NCBI RefSeq assembly: GCF_014650075.1
Contig: NZ_BMUG01000010.1
Location: forward strand, 310,001 to 374,000
From: Streptomyces microflavus
Lineage (GTDB): Bacteria; Actinomycetota; Actinomycetes; Streptomycetales; Streptomycetaceae
DNA length: 64,000 nucleotides
Direction: 5' to 3'
The notes below the pieces were generated by a model that was not told the DNA's origin, made no database searches, and was given only the letters and a program-made list of their open reading frames with translations. Positions 53,560 to 62,601 of the stretch are shown here, piece by piece. A program made the position numbers and the translations under genes. Within the stretch, counting starts at the first letter, position 1. Each line of letters starts with the position of its first letter.

Positions 53560-55284
53560 TCACCACGTGTACTGCGGGTTGACCTTCATACAGCCCTTCT
53601 CCTCGCCGTTCTGGGCCCCCGCCGAATCCGGGGTCTTCTCCGTGCCCTTGGAGACGGGGTAGACCCCCTCGTCGCGCCAGTCGGCGCCCACGGCGAGCGA
53701 GATGCCCGAGACGTCGGTCGACCTCTTCACCTGCGAGACCGGGATGCCGAGCGCCTTGGCGACCGCCTGCGCGTCGCCCTCCAGCTCCGCGCTCGGATAC
53801 AGGACCCCGGTCCGCGCCGCCCCCGCCACGTTCCCGGCGTCGACGGTGGCCTTCGCGAAGCCCGCCTCCTTGAGCAGCTTCTCCACGTCACCCGCCCGCC
53901 CCGAGACCGGGCCGAGCGCGTCGGTGGCGGTCGCGTTCCGTACGGCGACGGCGATCTCGCCGATCGGAGCGGACGGGTCCTTCGGCTCCACCGGCTTCCG
54001 CTTGGACGCCTTGCCGTCGAGCGGCACGTCCTCGCGGACCATCCGGAACAGCTGCTCCGCGTCGCCCGCCTTCGGGTAGACCCGGCCGTCGTTCGTCCCG
54101 GTGCCGTACACGTTCGGCATGGTCGACATCGTGATGCGCTTCGTCGGGACCTTCTTCAGCTCCTCGGCCAGGTCGTAGAGCTTCTTGACCGTGTCGAGGC
54201 CCTTGTCGACCGTCAGCGCGGTGGTCGCGGCCTCGGCCAGGTTCATCAGCTTGCCCGGGTCGGTGAGCTTGGTGCCCTTGCGCAACTCCCGCACCATCGA
54301 GTTCATGTACTGGTGCTGGGCCTTGGCCCGCGCGAGGTCGCTGCCGTCCTCGAAGCCGTAGCGGGTGCGCAGCCACTGGAGGGCCTGCTCGCCCTTGACG
54401 TACGTGGTGCCCTCCTCCAGCTTCAGCCCGGAGCCGCCGCGGCCGTTGGCGCCGCGCGAGAGGATGTTGGCGTCCACGCAGACCGGGACGCCGCCGATCG
54501 CGTCGGCCATCGAGACCACACCGGCGAAGTCGATCATCATGAAGTGGTCGATCCGGATGCCGGTCAGCTCGTACCAGGCGGCCACCGTGCAGCCCGGACC
54601 ACCGCGGCGCAGGCTCTGGTTGGTCTGCACGTCCTGGGTGCTGGCAGGGAAGACCTCGCCGTCCGGGGCCGTGCACTTGGGCATCTTGAGCATGGTGTCG
54701 CGCGGCATGCTGACCACGGAGAGGTTGGAGCGGTCCGCGGAGAGGTGGAGCAGCATCTGCACATCGGCGAGCGGCGGGGAGCCGAAGGTCTCCTTCGCTC
54801 CGCCCAGCTTCTGGTTCGCCTTGGAGTCCCGGGCGTCGGAGCCGATGAGCAGGATGTTGAGCGGGGTCTGACCGGCGGCGTTGGCCTTGTGGTCGGCCAT
54901 CTGCTTGTCGCCGAGGGTCAGATCCTCCTTCTTGATGTTGCCGTTGAGGTGCTCGTAGTAGAGGTAGCCGGCCCCACCGGCGCCGAGTATGAGCAGGGCG
55001 AGTACGGAGGAGACCCAGCGGAGTACGCGCCGTTTGCCGTTCTTCGGGGCGCGGCGACTGCTCCGGCCGCTCCGGCCCCGGCTGCTTCTGCCCCGCGGCC
55101 CGGACCGCCGCCCCGGTCCTTGGGCGGCCGCCTTCCCCTCCGTACCGCTGCCGCTGCCGTCACCGCTCTCGCGGGTGTCCCCGTCCCCGTACCTGCCTTC
55201 GTCCCCGCCGTCCCGGTCCGCGTGCTGGACGCGTGACCGTGTCCCCTCCCCAGACGTACTGCTCCGTCCCACCGGACCCCCCAT
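53560..55284 (-). CDS. LCP family protein 3 with LytR_C domain
   Basis: 574 residues. A long hydrophilic N-terminus (to ~85, Arg/Gly/Ser-rich), a membrane helix (WVSSVLALLILGAGGAGYLY), LCP domain with GSDARDS, LADVQMLLHLSADRS, SMPRDTMLKMP and LRTRYGFEDGSDLARAKAQHQ. A LytR_C-like part (IAVAVRNATATDALG) follows. The usual R-S/T-D-T segment reads LADVQ, a noticeable departure although the Asp remains. The start is the ATG with complement at 55282-55284. Downstream of LCP4 by 37 bp, so cotranscribed with it. Confidence 0.92.
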   Translation of the reverse strand: MGGPVGRSSTSGEGTRSRVQHADRDGGDEGRYGDGDTRESGDGSGSGTEGKAAAQGPGRRSGPRGRSSRGRSGRSSRRAPKNGKRRVLRWVSSVLALLILGAGGAGYLYYEHLNGNIKKEDLTLGDKQMADHKANAAGQTPLNILLIGSDARDSKANQKLGGAKETFGSPPLADVQMLLHLSADRSNLSVVSMPRDTMLKMPKCTAPDGEVFPASTQDVQTNQSLRRGGPGCTVAAWYELTGIRIDHFMMIDFAGVVSMADAIGGVPVCVDANILSRGANGRGGSGLKLEEGTTYVKGEQALQWLRTRYGFEDGSDLARAKAQHQYMNSMVRELRKGTKLTDPGKLMNLAEAATTALTVDKGLDTVKKLYDLAEELKKVPTKRITMSTMPNVYGTGTNDGRVYPKAGDAEQLFRMVREDVPLDGKASKRKPVEPKDPSAPIGEIAVAVRNATATDALGPVSGRAGDVEKLLKEAGFAKATVDAGNVAGAARTGVLYPSAELEGDAQAVAKALGIPVSQVKRSTDVSGISLAVGADWRDEGVYPVSKGTEKTPDSAGAQNGEEKGCMKVNPQYTW

Positions 55285-55321
55285 GCTGTTCAGATTTCCG
55301 CTGCGACGCGGTGACCCGGTG

Positions 55322-57046
55322 TCACTGTGCGCATACCGCCTTGTCGGCGCTTGCCCGCTGGATGTCCTCCGGCGCCTTCGCCGGTCCGGTGATGGGTATG
55401 CCCGCGCCCTTGAAGTCCGCCCCCAGCGTCAGCACCATCGCCTGCAGCCCTTCGGCGTCGGCGGTGCCCGGCTTCATGGCCGTGGCGGGCAGGCCCATCA
55501 TCTCGGCGAGCGCGCGGGCCTGGTCGGCCTGGTTGGGCGCGTAGGCCAGCGTCGTCTTCTTGATCTTCTCGGGGGCGTTGGCCTTGTTGGTGGACTTCAG
55601 CACCCCCTGTTCGTTCTGGAGCCAGGTGACGGTCGCACCCGCGGCGCCCGGGATCTCACCGCCGTTGAGGACATCCACACGTACGTCGGCGGGCGCGGCC
55701 TTCGGGCCCTTGAGCAGGGCCGCCTGCTTGCTCTTGGCGGCCTTCTCCTTCTGCTTCACCTCGGTCAGCGAGGTGTCGGAGCGCATCATCGCGAAGAGCT
55801 GTTCACCCTTCTGCGGGGCCACGACCACGGTGATGGGGGTCGGCTCGGCCGGATTGTCTATGACCGGCATCGTGACGAAGGTGATGTTCTTGGTGTCGAC
55901 CTTGCCGATCTCCTGGGCAAGCGTCATCAGCTTCTTCGCGCTGCCGATGCCCTGGTCGACCGTGAGGGCGTTGGTCGCCGCGTCCGCCAGCTTGAACAGC
56001 TTCGTGGGGTTGGTCAGGGTGTCGCTCGACTTCATCTCCCGGATCATCGAGCCGAGGAACTGCTGCTGCACCTTGATCCGGTCGAGGTCGCTCTCGTTGC
56101 CGAAGCTGTGCCGGGTGCGCAGCAGGGCGAGGGCTTCCTCGCCCTCGACGCGGGACTCTCCCTTGGGGAGCTTCAGATGGGACTTCGGGTCGTCGATCGG
56201 CTTGGCCATGCAGACCTTCACGCCGCCGACCGCCGTCGTCAGCTCCTTGACCGCGTTGAAGTCGACCATCATGAAGTGGTCGGGCTTGACGCCGGTGATC
56301 GCCTCGACCGTCCTCATCGTGCAGCCGGGGTCGCGGCCCTCCTGGCCGAGGCTGACGTTGAAGCGGACGTTCGGGGTGCCCGGGATGACCTTCTCCGACC
56401 CGTCCGGCTGCTTCGTCTCGCAGTCCGGGATGTCCGTCATCAGGTCGCGCGGGATGCTCATCGCCGTCGCGTTGGTGCGGTCCTCGGAGACATGGAACAG
56501 GATGTTCGTGTCGGCGTGGCCCTCGCTGCCCTTGTCGCCGTACCCCTCGTTGCCCTTGCCGGTGCGCTTGTCGGTGCCGATGATCAGGATGTTCATCGGG
56601 CCGTCGCTGAGGACGTCCTTGTTGCCCGCGTCGCCGATGTCGACGGTGTCGATGTTGCCGTTGAACCGCTCGTAGAGGAGGTACGCGCCGAGCGAGGCGG
56701 AGACGACGAGGAACGCCGTCACCCCGCCCGTCCACATCAGCGCCTTCTTCCGGCGGGCCTTGGGGGACTTGCGCTTACGGCGTCCCGCGGTGGCCGTGGC
56801 CTCCGCGCCGCGCCCGCCGCTCTGGGAGGCCCGGCGGCTGCGCTGGCCGGGCACCTCGCGGCGCGGGCCGTCGGGGGAGCCGGTTCGCCGGCGGCCGGAA
56901 TCCTCCGCGGTGGTGGTACGCGCGGCGACCGGCGACTCCCCTGCGGATTGGTCCAGTCGCAGTTCGTAATTGCCGGTGTGCGGGTTGAGTACCCACTGGT
57001 CTGCGGGGTCGATATCGTCCGCCCGCCCACGGCTTTGCGCATCCAC
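55322..57046 (-). CDS. LCP family protein 4 with LytR_C domain
   Basis: 574 residues. The N-terminus WVLNPHTGNYELRLDQSA is followed by a basic region (GRRKRKSPKARRKK) and a membrane helix (GVTAFLVVSASLGAYLL). LCP domain with GTDKRTGKGNEGYG, HADTNILFHVSEDRT, SIPRDLMTDIP and LRTRHSFGNESDLDRIKVQQ. C-terminal LytR_C-like region (VRVDVLNGGEIPGAAGA). GTG 57046; GGAGG lies 12 nt upstream, so spacing is long. Forms a pair with LCP3. Confidence 0.92.
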   Translation of the reverse strand: MDAQSRGRADDIDPADQWVLNPHTGNYELRLDQSAGESPVAARTTTAEDSGRRRTGSPDGPRREVPGQRSRRASQSGGRGAEATATAGRRKRKSPKARRKKALMWTGGVTAFLVVSASLGAYLLYERFNGNIDTVDIGDAGNKDVLSDGPMNILIIGTDKRTGKGNEGYGDKGSEGHADTNILFHVSEDRTNATAMSIPRDLMTDIPDCETKQPDGSEKVIPGTPNVRFNVSLGQEGRDPGCTMRTVEAITGVKPDHFMMVDFNAVKELTTAVGGVKVCMAKPIDDPKSHLKLPKGESRVEGEEALALLRTRHSFGNESDLDRIKVQQQFLGSMIREMKSSDTLTNPTKLFKLADAATNALTVDQGIGSAKKLMTLAQEIGKVDTKNITFVTMPVIDNPAEPTPITVVVAPQKGEQLFAMMRSDTSLTEVKQKEKAAKSKQAALLKGPKAAPADVRVDVLNGGEIPGAAGATVTWLQNEQGVLKSTNKANAPEKIKKTTLAYAPNQADQARALAEMMGLPATAMKPGTADAEGLQAMVLTLGADFKGAGIPITGPAKAPEDIQRASADKAVCAQ

Positions 57047-57270
57047 GGTTGCTTGAGTCCTCCGTCGGTGCCACGCGAGGCGCCCTCCCCCGGCAAGGCG
57101 CTCGTTTCTTCGCTCCAGCAGTGCACGACCTGACGGCCGGAAGCACCGGATCGCGTCACACTATCCGCCCGGTCAGAAAAGGAGCGACGTGCGTGACCTA
57201 CACCACGCTCCTTACAACCGGGCATTCTTCCCATTATGCGTCGATTGCCTTCTCTGTCTTGGCAATTGCT
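57047..57270. other. Low-GC intergenic island between LCP5 and LCP4
   Basis: This 224-bp gap includes a stretch (about 57215-57285) with much lower GC than anything near it. It carries an inverted repeat AAGGAGCG (57179-57186)/CGCTCCTT (57206-57213) that may end LCP5 transcription. On the plus strand AAAAGGAG precedes GTGs at 57189 and 57193, but both frames run into sequence antisense to LCP5 without a natural stop, so I do not call a gene. Confidence 0.45.
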
Positions 57271-58755
57271 TTACTGCTCACACAGGTCGTCCGCAGCGCT
57301 CGACCCCGAATAGGTGGGTGTCGGGGTCGGACTTTCGGAGCCGGTACCGTCCGGCTTTCCGTCGTCACCGCCGCCGTCACCCTCGCCGTTCCCCCCGCCG
57401 TTCCCCCCGCCGTCCTTCTCGGCGTCCTTGAGTTCGTCCGCCGGAACCACGGCCACGGGCTTGTCCTCGCGCAGTTGCTTGAACAGCTCGCCCGCGTCCG
57501 GTTCGACGAGTTCGTCCCGGTTCCGGTCCAGGCGGTACGGCTGCCTCGGCACGGTCAGGAACTGCACCTGCTCGGTCGGCACGTCCCGCATGCTCCGCAC
57601 CAGGTCGTACAGGTCCCGCAGCGAGTCGAGCCCCGGGTCGGTCGTCAGCGACTTGGTCGCCGCGTCCAGGACCGGGTAGAGCCGCGTCGGGTTGAGCAGG
57701 ACGCCGTTGCTCTGCATCTTGTTCACCAGGGCGCCGAGGAACTGCTGCTGGCGCTCCATCCGTTCGGTGTCGCTGCCGTCGCCGAGGGTCTTGCGCGCCC
57801 GTACGTAACCGAGCGCCTCCTCGCCGTTCAGCGTCTGCCGCCCGGCGGGGAGGTCGAGGTGCGCGTCCTTGTCGTCGATCGGCTTAGGCAGGCAGATCTC
57901 GACCCCGTCCACGGCGTCGACCATCTCCTTGAACCCGTTGAAGTCGACGACCATGTGGTGGTCGATACGGATGCCGGTCATCCGCTCCACCGTGCGGATC
58001 GTGCAGGCGGTGCCGCCGAGCTCGAACGCGGAGTTGAACTGGGCGAACCGCTTGCGGGTCTCCTTGTCGTCCCCGGTGCGGCAGCTGGGGATCTCCACCA
58101 TCAGATCGCGCGGCAGGGACACCGCGGTCGCGCTCTTCCGGTCCGCCGCGAGGTGCAGCAGGATCGTGGTGTCGGAGCGCTGGCTGCCGCCGTCGTCACG
58201 GCCGTACTCACTGTTCTCCCCGGCCCGGCTGTCCGACCCGATGAGCAGGATGTTCTGGGCATCCATGACGACCGGGGTGGGCCGCTCCTTCTCGTACACC
58301 TTCAGCTCGGCGGCGGCGCTGGTGTCGGTGGTGATGTTGCCGTCGAGCTTCTTGTACAGCCACCAGCCCGCCCCCGCGGAGACCAGCACGAGGAACGACG
58401 CGGCGAGGGCGGCCCAGCGCAGCCAGGGGCGCTTCCGCCGGGACGCGGAACCGTCCTTGGGATGATCGGCCCAGGTCTGCACACCGGCGGCGCCTGCGCC
58501 CTGTGGGGTGCCGGAGTCCTGAGGGGCGTCGGCATCCGGGGCCTCGCTGTCCGGGGTGTCGGCGTCCGGGGCCCCGCCCCGAGGCGCTCCGTCCTCAGGC
58601 GCTCCGCCCTCAGATGCTCCGCCCTCAGACGCTCTGTCCTCAGGCGCTCCGCCCTCGGGTGCGGGCTCTTCCTGCGACCTGCCCTGCGGCGAGTCCCCGG
58701 CCGGGTGGTCCGGGTCGGCCGGCGTGCCAGCACTGTCGGTCACGTCTGCGTCCAT
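57271..58755 (-). CDS. LCP family protein 5
   Basis: 494 residues. The acidic N-terminus contains degenerate 5-residue repeats (EGGAP/EDRAS/EGGAS), then a basic patch (SRRKRPWLRW), a membrane helix (ALAASFLVLVSAGAGWWLY) and an LCP domain with GSDSRAG, QRSDTTILLHLAADR, SLPRDLMVEIP and YVRARKTLGDGSDTERMERQ, the most canonical active site of the five. The C-terminus is a Gly/Asp/Pro-rich tail ending DDLCEQ. ATG 58755 directly abuts GAAGG; GTG 58743 may be the real start. Confidence 0.92.
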   Translation of the reverse strand: MDADVTDSAGTPADPDHPAGDSPQGRSQEEPAPEGGAPEDRASEGGASEGGAPEDGAPRGGAPDADTPDSEAPDADAPQDSGTPQGAGAAGVQTWADHPKDGSASRRKRPWLRWAALAASFLVLVSAGAGWWLYKKLDGNITTDTSAAAELKVYEKERPTPVVMDAQNILLIGSDSRAGENSEYGRDDGGSQRSDTTILLHLAADRKSATAVSLPRDLMVEIPSCRTGDDKETRKRFAQFNSAFELGGTACTIRTVERMTGIRIDHHMVVDFNGFKEMVDAVDGVEICLPKPIDDKDAHLDLPAGRQTLNGEEALGYVRARKTLGDGSDTERMERQQQFLGALVNKMQSNGVLLNPTRLYPVLDAATKSLTTDPGLDSLRDLYDLVRSMRDVPTEQVQFLTVPRQPYRLDRNRDELVEPDAGELFKQLREDKPVAVVPADELKDAEKDGGGNGGGNGEGDGGGDDGKPDGTGSESPTPTPTYSGSSAADDLCEQ

Positions 58756-58972
58756 CCTTCACGGTCGGCGGCGCGATGGGCCGCCGGTCGCAGGAGTAGA
58801 CGGCTGAACCTCACGCTTGGTTGTGCACTGCCAGAGAGTGGTCTGTACCGCCGATCATCTACCCCCGTTGACGATCGCTATCGGGGGCTCGGCCCGCTGT
58901 GGGCCGGACGAGTGCACCTCAGGGCGCTTGTCATACCGCACTGTTGGCCGCTTCCCCGGCAGTGCGGGTGAC

Positions 58973-59725
58973 TCACACCGCCGTGCCGGTGACCCGCTCG
59001 CTCTCGACCCGCTTCGCCAGGCCCTCCGCGTCGAGCTGCCCGAGGTGGCGGCAGAGGACCACGGAACCTCCGGCGGCCAGCGGCGCGAAGAGCCCGGCGC
59101 TCAGCCCCTCCCAGGTGTCGTACGAGTGCCCGGTCAGCAGCCGGGACCCCGGTACGAGCCCGAGCGCGTCGGCGTCCTCACGGGCCTTGGCGACGAGTTG
59201 CGTACCGGTCAGCTCGACCCCGCCCACCGCCAGCGCGGGAGCCCCGGGGTCCACCGGGGCGAACGGGGCGAAGCGGTCGCCCTGGCTCGGCACCTCCACC
59301 GCGTAGTCGGAGAAGCCCTCGGGCGGCTGTGGGAACCGGCCGCCCAGCGGACGCAGGGCCAGCGCGACCCGCTCGCCCCGGCAGGTCCGGGCCCGCTCCA
59401 GCGTGTCCGGCCCGCTCACCACGAGGTCGGCGGCGGCCGGGTCACCCTGGATGTCGGCGACGACGCCGACCGAGGAGCAGGCGAGCAGCCAGACCGCGGA
59501 CTGCCAGTGCGCGGGGAGGAGCAGGGCGAGCCGGTCGCCGGGCTCGGCGGCGAGGTCGCTCTGGAGCAGATTGGCGGTCTTGGCCACCCAATTGGCGAAG
59601 GTGGCCACCGACAGTTCGACGCGTTCTCCGGTGGCGTCGTCGTAGAAGGTGACCAGGGGGCGGGCCGGGTCCGCGGCGAGGGCGGATCGCAGCAGGTCGG
59701 CGGCGGTTCGGTCGCTGGAGTTCAT
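58973..59725 (-). CDS. TIGR03089-like protein (truncated AMP-binding-enzyme relative)
   Basis: 250 residues. The N-terminal PLVTFYDDATGERVELSVAT and FANWVAKTANLLQSDLAAEP resemble the beginning of acyl-CoA synthetases. The rest (VELTGTQLVAKAREDADAL) keeps that fold in reduced form, but the ATP-binding YTSGTTG-like loop and C-terminal domain are missing. From memory this matches the actinobacterial family TIGR03089. Adenylation activity is doubtful. Divergent from the amidase gene. Confidence 0.8.
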   Translation of the reverse strand: MNSSDRTAADLLRSALAADPARPLVTFYDDATGERVELSVATFANWVAKTANLLQSDLAAEPGDRLALLLPAHWQSAVWLLACSSVGVVADIQGDPAAADLVVSGPDTLERARTCRGERVALALRPLGGRFPQPPEGFSDYAVEVPSQGDRFAPFAPVDPGAPALAVGGVELTGTQLVAKAREDADALGLVPGSRLLTGHSYDTWEGLSAGLFAPLAAGGSVVLCRHLGQLDAEGLAKRVESERVTGTAV

Positions 59726-59844
59726 CCGCGCAAGAGTACGCGGGGACGCTGTGCGGGGCGGGCTGAACGGGTGTCACGTACACCGGTTCGGCAGACCCGG
59801 CGTCAGGTACGGGCCTCTGCCCGGGTAGCCGGACTTGCCCTGCT

Positions 59845-61365
59845 ATGGCCAGGATCATGCGTATGCGTGCACTACTGGTCACCTCAGTCGGCGTCACCTG
59901 CGCGGCGGCACTCACCCTGCCGCTCGCCGCCCCCGCGTCGTCCGCCCCTGCCCTCTCCTCCGCCTCGGCCCGGCCACCTTCCCTCACCACCGAGCCACGT
60001 ACGGACACCTCCGGCACCACCGACACCTCCGGCACCACCGCCCCCGATGGAGCCGAGCCCCGCGCCGCGAAGTCCGCCGCCGAACCGGCCGGCTCCACGC
60101 AGTCGCTGCCCCTGGCGCCCCTCGCCGTCCCCTCGAACCGGGTCGCGGGAGCACCGACGGTCCATGGCCTGCCCCAGCGCGACGCCCGCCCCTTCTCCCT
60201 GGTGGGCGTGGTCTGGGACGACGCCGAGGCCGAGCTGCACGGCACGGTCCAGGTCCGGACCCGGGCCACCGGCACCACGCGCTGGTCCGACTGGCAGGAC
60301 GTCGAGACGCACAACGCGGACCACGCCGCCGACCTCGGCAGCGCGGAGCGCGAGGGCCGTACGGTGCGGGGCGCGACGGCCCCGCTCTGGGTCGGCGACT
60401 CGGACGGCGTGGAGGTACGCGTACGTCCGGAGTCCCCGGCCACCCCGGAGTCCCCGGGCTCCCAGGACCGCGCGGCCACCCCCGTACCGCTGCCGGAGGG
60501 GATGCGCCTGGAGCTCGTCGACCCCGGCGAGGACCCGGCGCCGGAGCCCGCCCGGGGCGCCCCCGCCAACCGGGCGGCCGTCCCCGCGGTCTTCGCGGAC
60601 ACCCCGCCGACCGCCGCACTGCCGGAGGTCCTGACGGCCGAGATCGCTGCGGCCTCGGCGGTCAACGCGGAAGTCGCGGAGCTCGGCGCGACCGTCATCC
60701 CCGCCCTCACCCAGGCCGAGACGGTGGAGTCGGTGAACCTGGCACCCGGGGCGAAGCCGTACATCGGTCCGCGGCCGAAGATCGTCACGCGCAAGGGCTG
60801 GGGCGCCGACGAGAAGCTCCGGGAGCGGAACTTCGGGTACACGAAGTCCGTCAAGGCGGCCTTCGTGCACCACAGCGCGACCGGCAACAACTACACCTGC
60901 AAGCAGGCCCCTTCGGTGCTGCGCAGCATCTACCGCTACCACGTCAAGAGCAGCGGCTGGCGCGACTTCGGCTACAACTTCGCCGTCGACAAGTGCGGAA
61001 ACATCTACGAGGGCCGGGCCGGAGGCGTCACCAAGGCGGTCCTCGGAGCGCACACCCTGGGCTTCAACACCAACACGATGGGCATCGCGGTGCTCGGCTC
61101 CTACGGGTCCACCAACCCGCCCGCCGCCGCCGTGACCGCCGTCTCCAAACTCACGGCCTGGAAGCTCGGTCTGTTCGGCGCCAACCCCAAGGGGAAGGTG
61201 ACGCTCGTCTCGGGCGGCAGCAACAAGTACAGGAAGGGCGTGAAGGTCAAGATGAACGTGATCTCGGGCCATCGGGACGGGTTCGCAACCGAATGCCCCG
61301 GAGCGCGTCTCTACAAGAAGCTCGGCACGGCCCGGACAAGCTCCGCCAAACTGCAGGGCCGCTGA
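59845..61365 (+). CDS. Secreted PGRP-type N-acetylmuramoyl-L-alanine amidase
   Basis: About 506 residues. A signal peptide (ALLVTSVGVTCAAALTLPLA) and a long Ala/Pro/Thr-rich region containing RPFSLVGVVWDDAEAELHG precede a C-terminal amidase_2/PGRP domain (from about residue 310: VTRKGWGADEKLRERN). Zinc ligands are expected at VHHSATGNNYTC, at GHRDGFATECPG (His) and at the Cys of ECPG. It cleaves the amide bond between muramic acid and the stem peptide. Starts at 59845, 59857 and 59863 are all in frame and give the same signal peptide. Confidence 0.92.
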   Translation: MARIMRMRALLVTSVGVTCAAALTLPLAAPASSAPALSSASARPPSLTTEPRTDTSGTTDTSGTTAPDGAEPRAAKSAAEPAGSTQSLPLAPLAVPSNRVAGAPTVHGLPQRDARPFSLVGVVWDDAEAELHGTVQVRTRATGTTRWSDWQDVETHNADHAADLGSAEREGRTVRGATAPLWVGDSDGVEVRVRPESPATPESPGSQDRAATPVPLPEGMRLELVDPGEDPAPEPARGAPANRAAVPAVFADTPPTAALPEVLTAEIAAASAVNAEVAELGATVIPALTQAETVESVNLAPGAKPYIGPRPKIVTRKGWGADEKLRERNFGYTKSVKAAFVHHSATGNNYTCKQAPSVLRSIYRYHVKSSGWRDFGYNFAVDKCGNIYEGRAGGVTKAVLGAHTLGFNTNTMGIAVLGSYGSTNPPAAAVTAVSKLTAWKLGLFGANPKGKVTLVSGGSNKYRKGVKVKMNVISGHRDGFATECPGARLYKKLGTARTSSAKLQGR

Positions 61366-61446
61366 CCGGTTCATGTCGGACCGGTCTGCTTAGACTGGCC
61401 AGCCATATACCCAGGCCAGGCCCCAGCAGGAAGCAGAGACGGTGCT

Positions 61447-62538
61447 GTGACAGAGGCAAAAGAAGCGATCCTCCTGGTCGGTGGCAAAGGCACCCGGCTG
61501 CGCCCGCTCACGGTGCACACCCCGAAGCCGATGGTCCCGGCGGCGGGGGTCCCCTTCCTGACCCACCAGCTGGCGCGGGCCAGGGCGGCCGGGGTCGAGC
61601 ACATCGTGCTCGCCACGTCGTACCTGGCCGAGGTCTTCGAGCCGCACTTCGGCGACGGTTCCTCGCTCGGCCTGCACATCGAGTACGTCACCGAGCAGGA
61701 ACCGCTCGGCACCGGCGGCGCGATACGCAATGTGGCGGCCAAGCTGTCGTCGGGCCCGGACGAGCCCGTCCTGATCTTCAACGGTGACATCCTGACCGGG
61801 CTGGACATCCGGGCCCTGGTCACCTCGCACAACGACTCCGGGGCGGACGTCTCGCTCCACCTGACCCGGGTGGAGGATCCGCGCGCCTTCGGTCTCGTAC
61901 CGACGGACGCGACGGGCCGGGTCACGGCCTTCCTGGAGAAGCCGCAGACGCCCGAGGAGATCGTCACCGACCAGATCAACGCCGGGGCGTACATCTTCCG
62001 GCGCTCGGTCATCGACACCATCCCCGAGGGCCGCCCGGTCTCCGTCGAGCGCGAGACCTTCCCCGGACTGCTCGCCTCCGGAGCCCACCTCCAGGGCATG
62101 GTCGACTCCACCTACTGGCTGGACCTGGGCACCCCGCAGGCCTTCGTACGCGGCTCCGCCGACCTGGTCATGGGCCGCGCCCCCTCCCCGGCCGTCCCGG
62201 GCCGCTGCGGCGACCGCCTGGTCCTGGAGACGGCCACGGTGGCCGCCGACGCCAAGCTCACCGGTGGCACGGTGGTCGGGGCCGGTGCGGTGATCGGAGC
62301 GGGCGCACGGATCGACGGCTCGACGGTCCTGGCCGGCGCGGTCGTCGAGGCGGGCGCGGTCATCACGGACTCGCTCATCGGGGCGGGCGCGAGGATCGGC
62401 AGCCGTACGGTGCTGAACGGCGCGGTGATCGGGGACGGCGCCCAGGTGGGCGCGGACAACGAGCTGCGGGACGGGGTGCGGATCTGGTGCGGCGCGGTCC
62501 TCCCGGACGCCTCGATCCGCTTCTCCTCGGACCAGTAG
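61447..62538 (+). CDS. Sugar-1-phosphate nucleotidyltransferase (mannose-1-phosphate guanylyltransferase type)
   Basis: 363 residues. Nucleotidyltransferase signature LLVGGKGTRLRPLTVHTPKP; EQEPLGTGGAIRNV; NGDILTGLDI with the metal Asp; FLEKPQTPEE. A C-terminal left-handed beta helix of hexapeptide repeats (GGTVVGAGAVIGAGARIDGS) is present. It makes an NDP-sugar, by similarity GDP-mannose. GTG 61447 follows AGGAAG. It supplies activated sugar for glycolipids or wall glycans, matching the neighbouring envelope genes. Confidence 0.9.
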   Translation: MTEAKEAILLVGGKGTRLRPLTVHTPKPMVPAAGVPFLTHQLARARAAGVEHIVLATSYLAEVFEPHFGDGSSLGLHIEYVTEQEPLGTGGAIRNVAAKLSSGPDEPVLIFNGDILTGLDIRALVTSHNDSGADVSLHLTRVEDPRAFGLVPTDATGRVTAFLEKPQTPEEIVTDQINAGAYIFRRSVIDTIPEGRPVSVERETFPGLLASGAHLQGMVDSTYWLDLGTPQAFVRGSADLVMGRAPSPAVPGRCGDRLVLETATVAADAKLTGGTVVGAGAVIGAGARIDGSTVLAGAVVEAGAVITDSLIGAGARIGSRTVLNGAVIGDGAQVGADNELRDGVRIWCGAVLPDASIRFSSDQ

Positions 62539-62601
62539 GGCGGCTCGGCCCGTACCCTCAAGAGGACACTTCCAGCACCAGAACCCCCTGAGGCCCCACC
62601 C

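Noticed and set aside
57189..57431. Plus-strand 80-codon ORF with a good ribosome binding site
   Set aside because: Two thirds of it is Arg/Pro-rich sequence antisense to the LCP5 C-terminus; kept only as a finding about the low-GC island.
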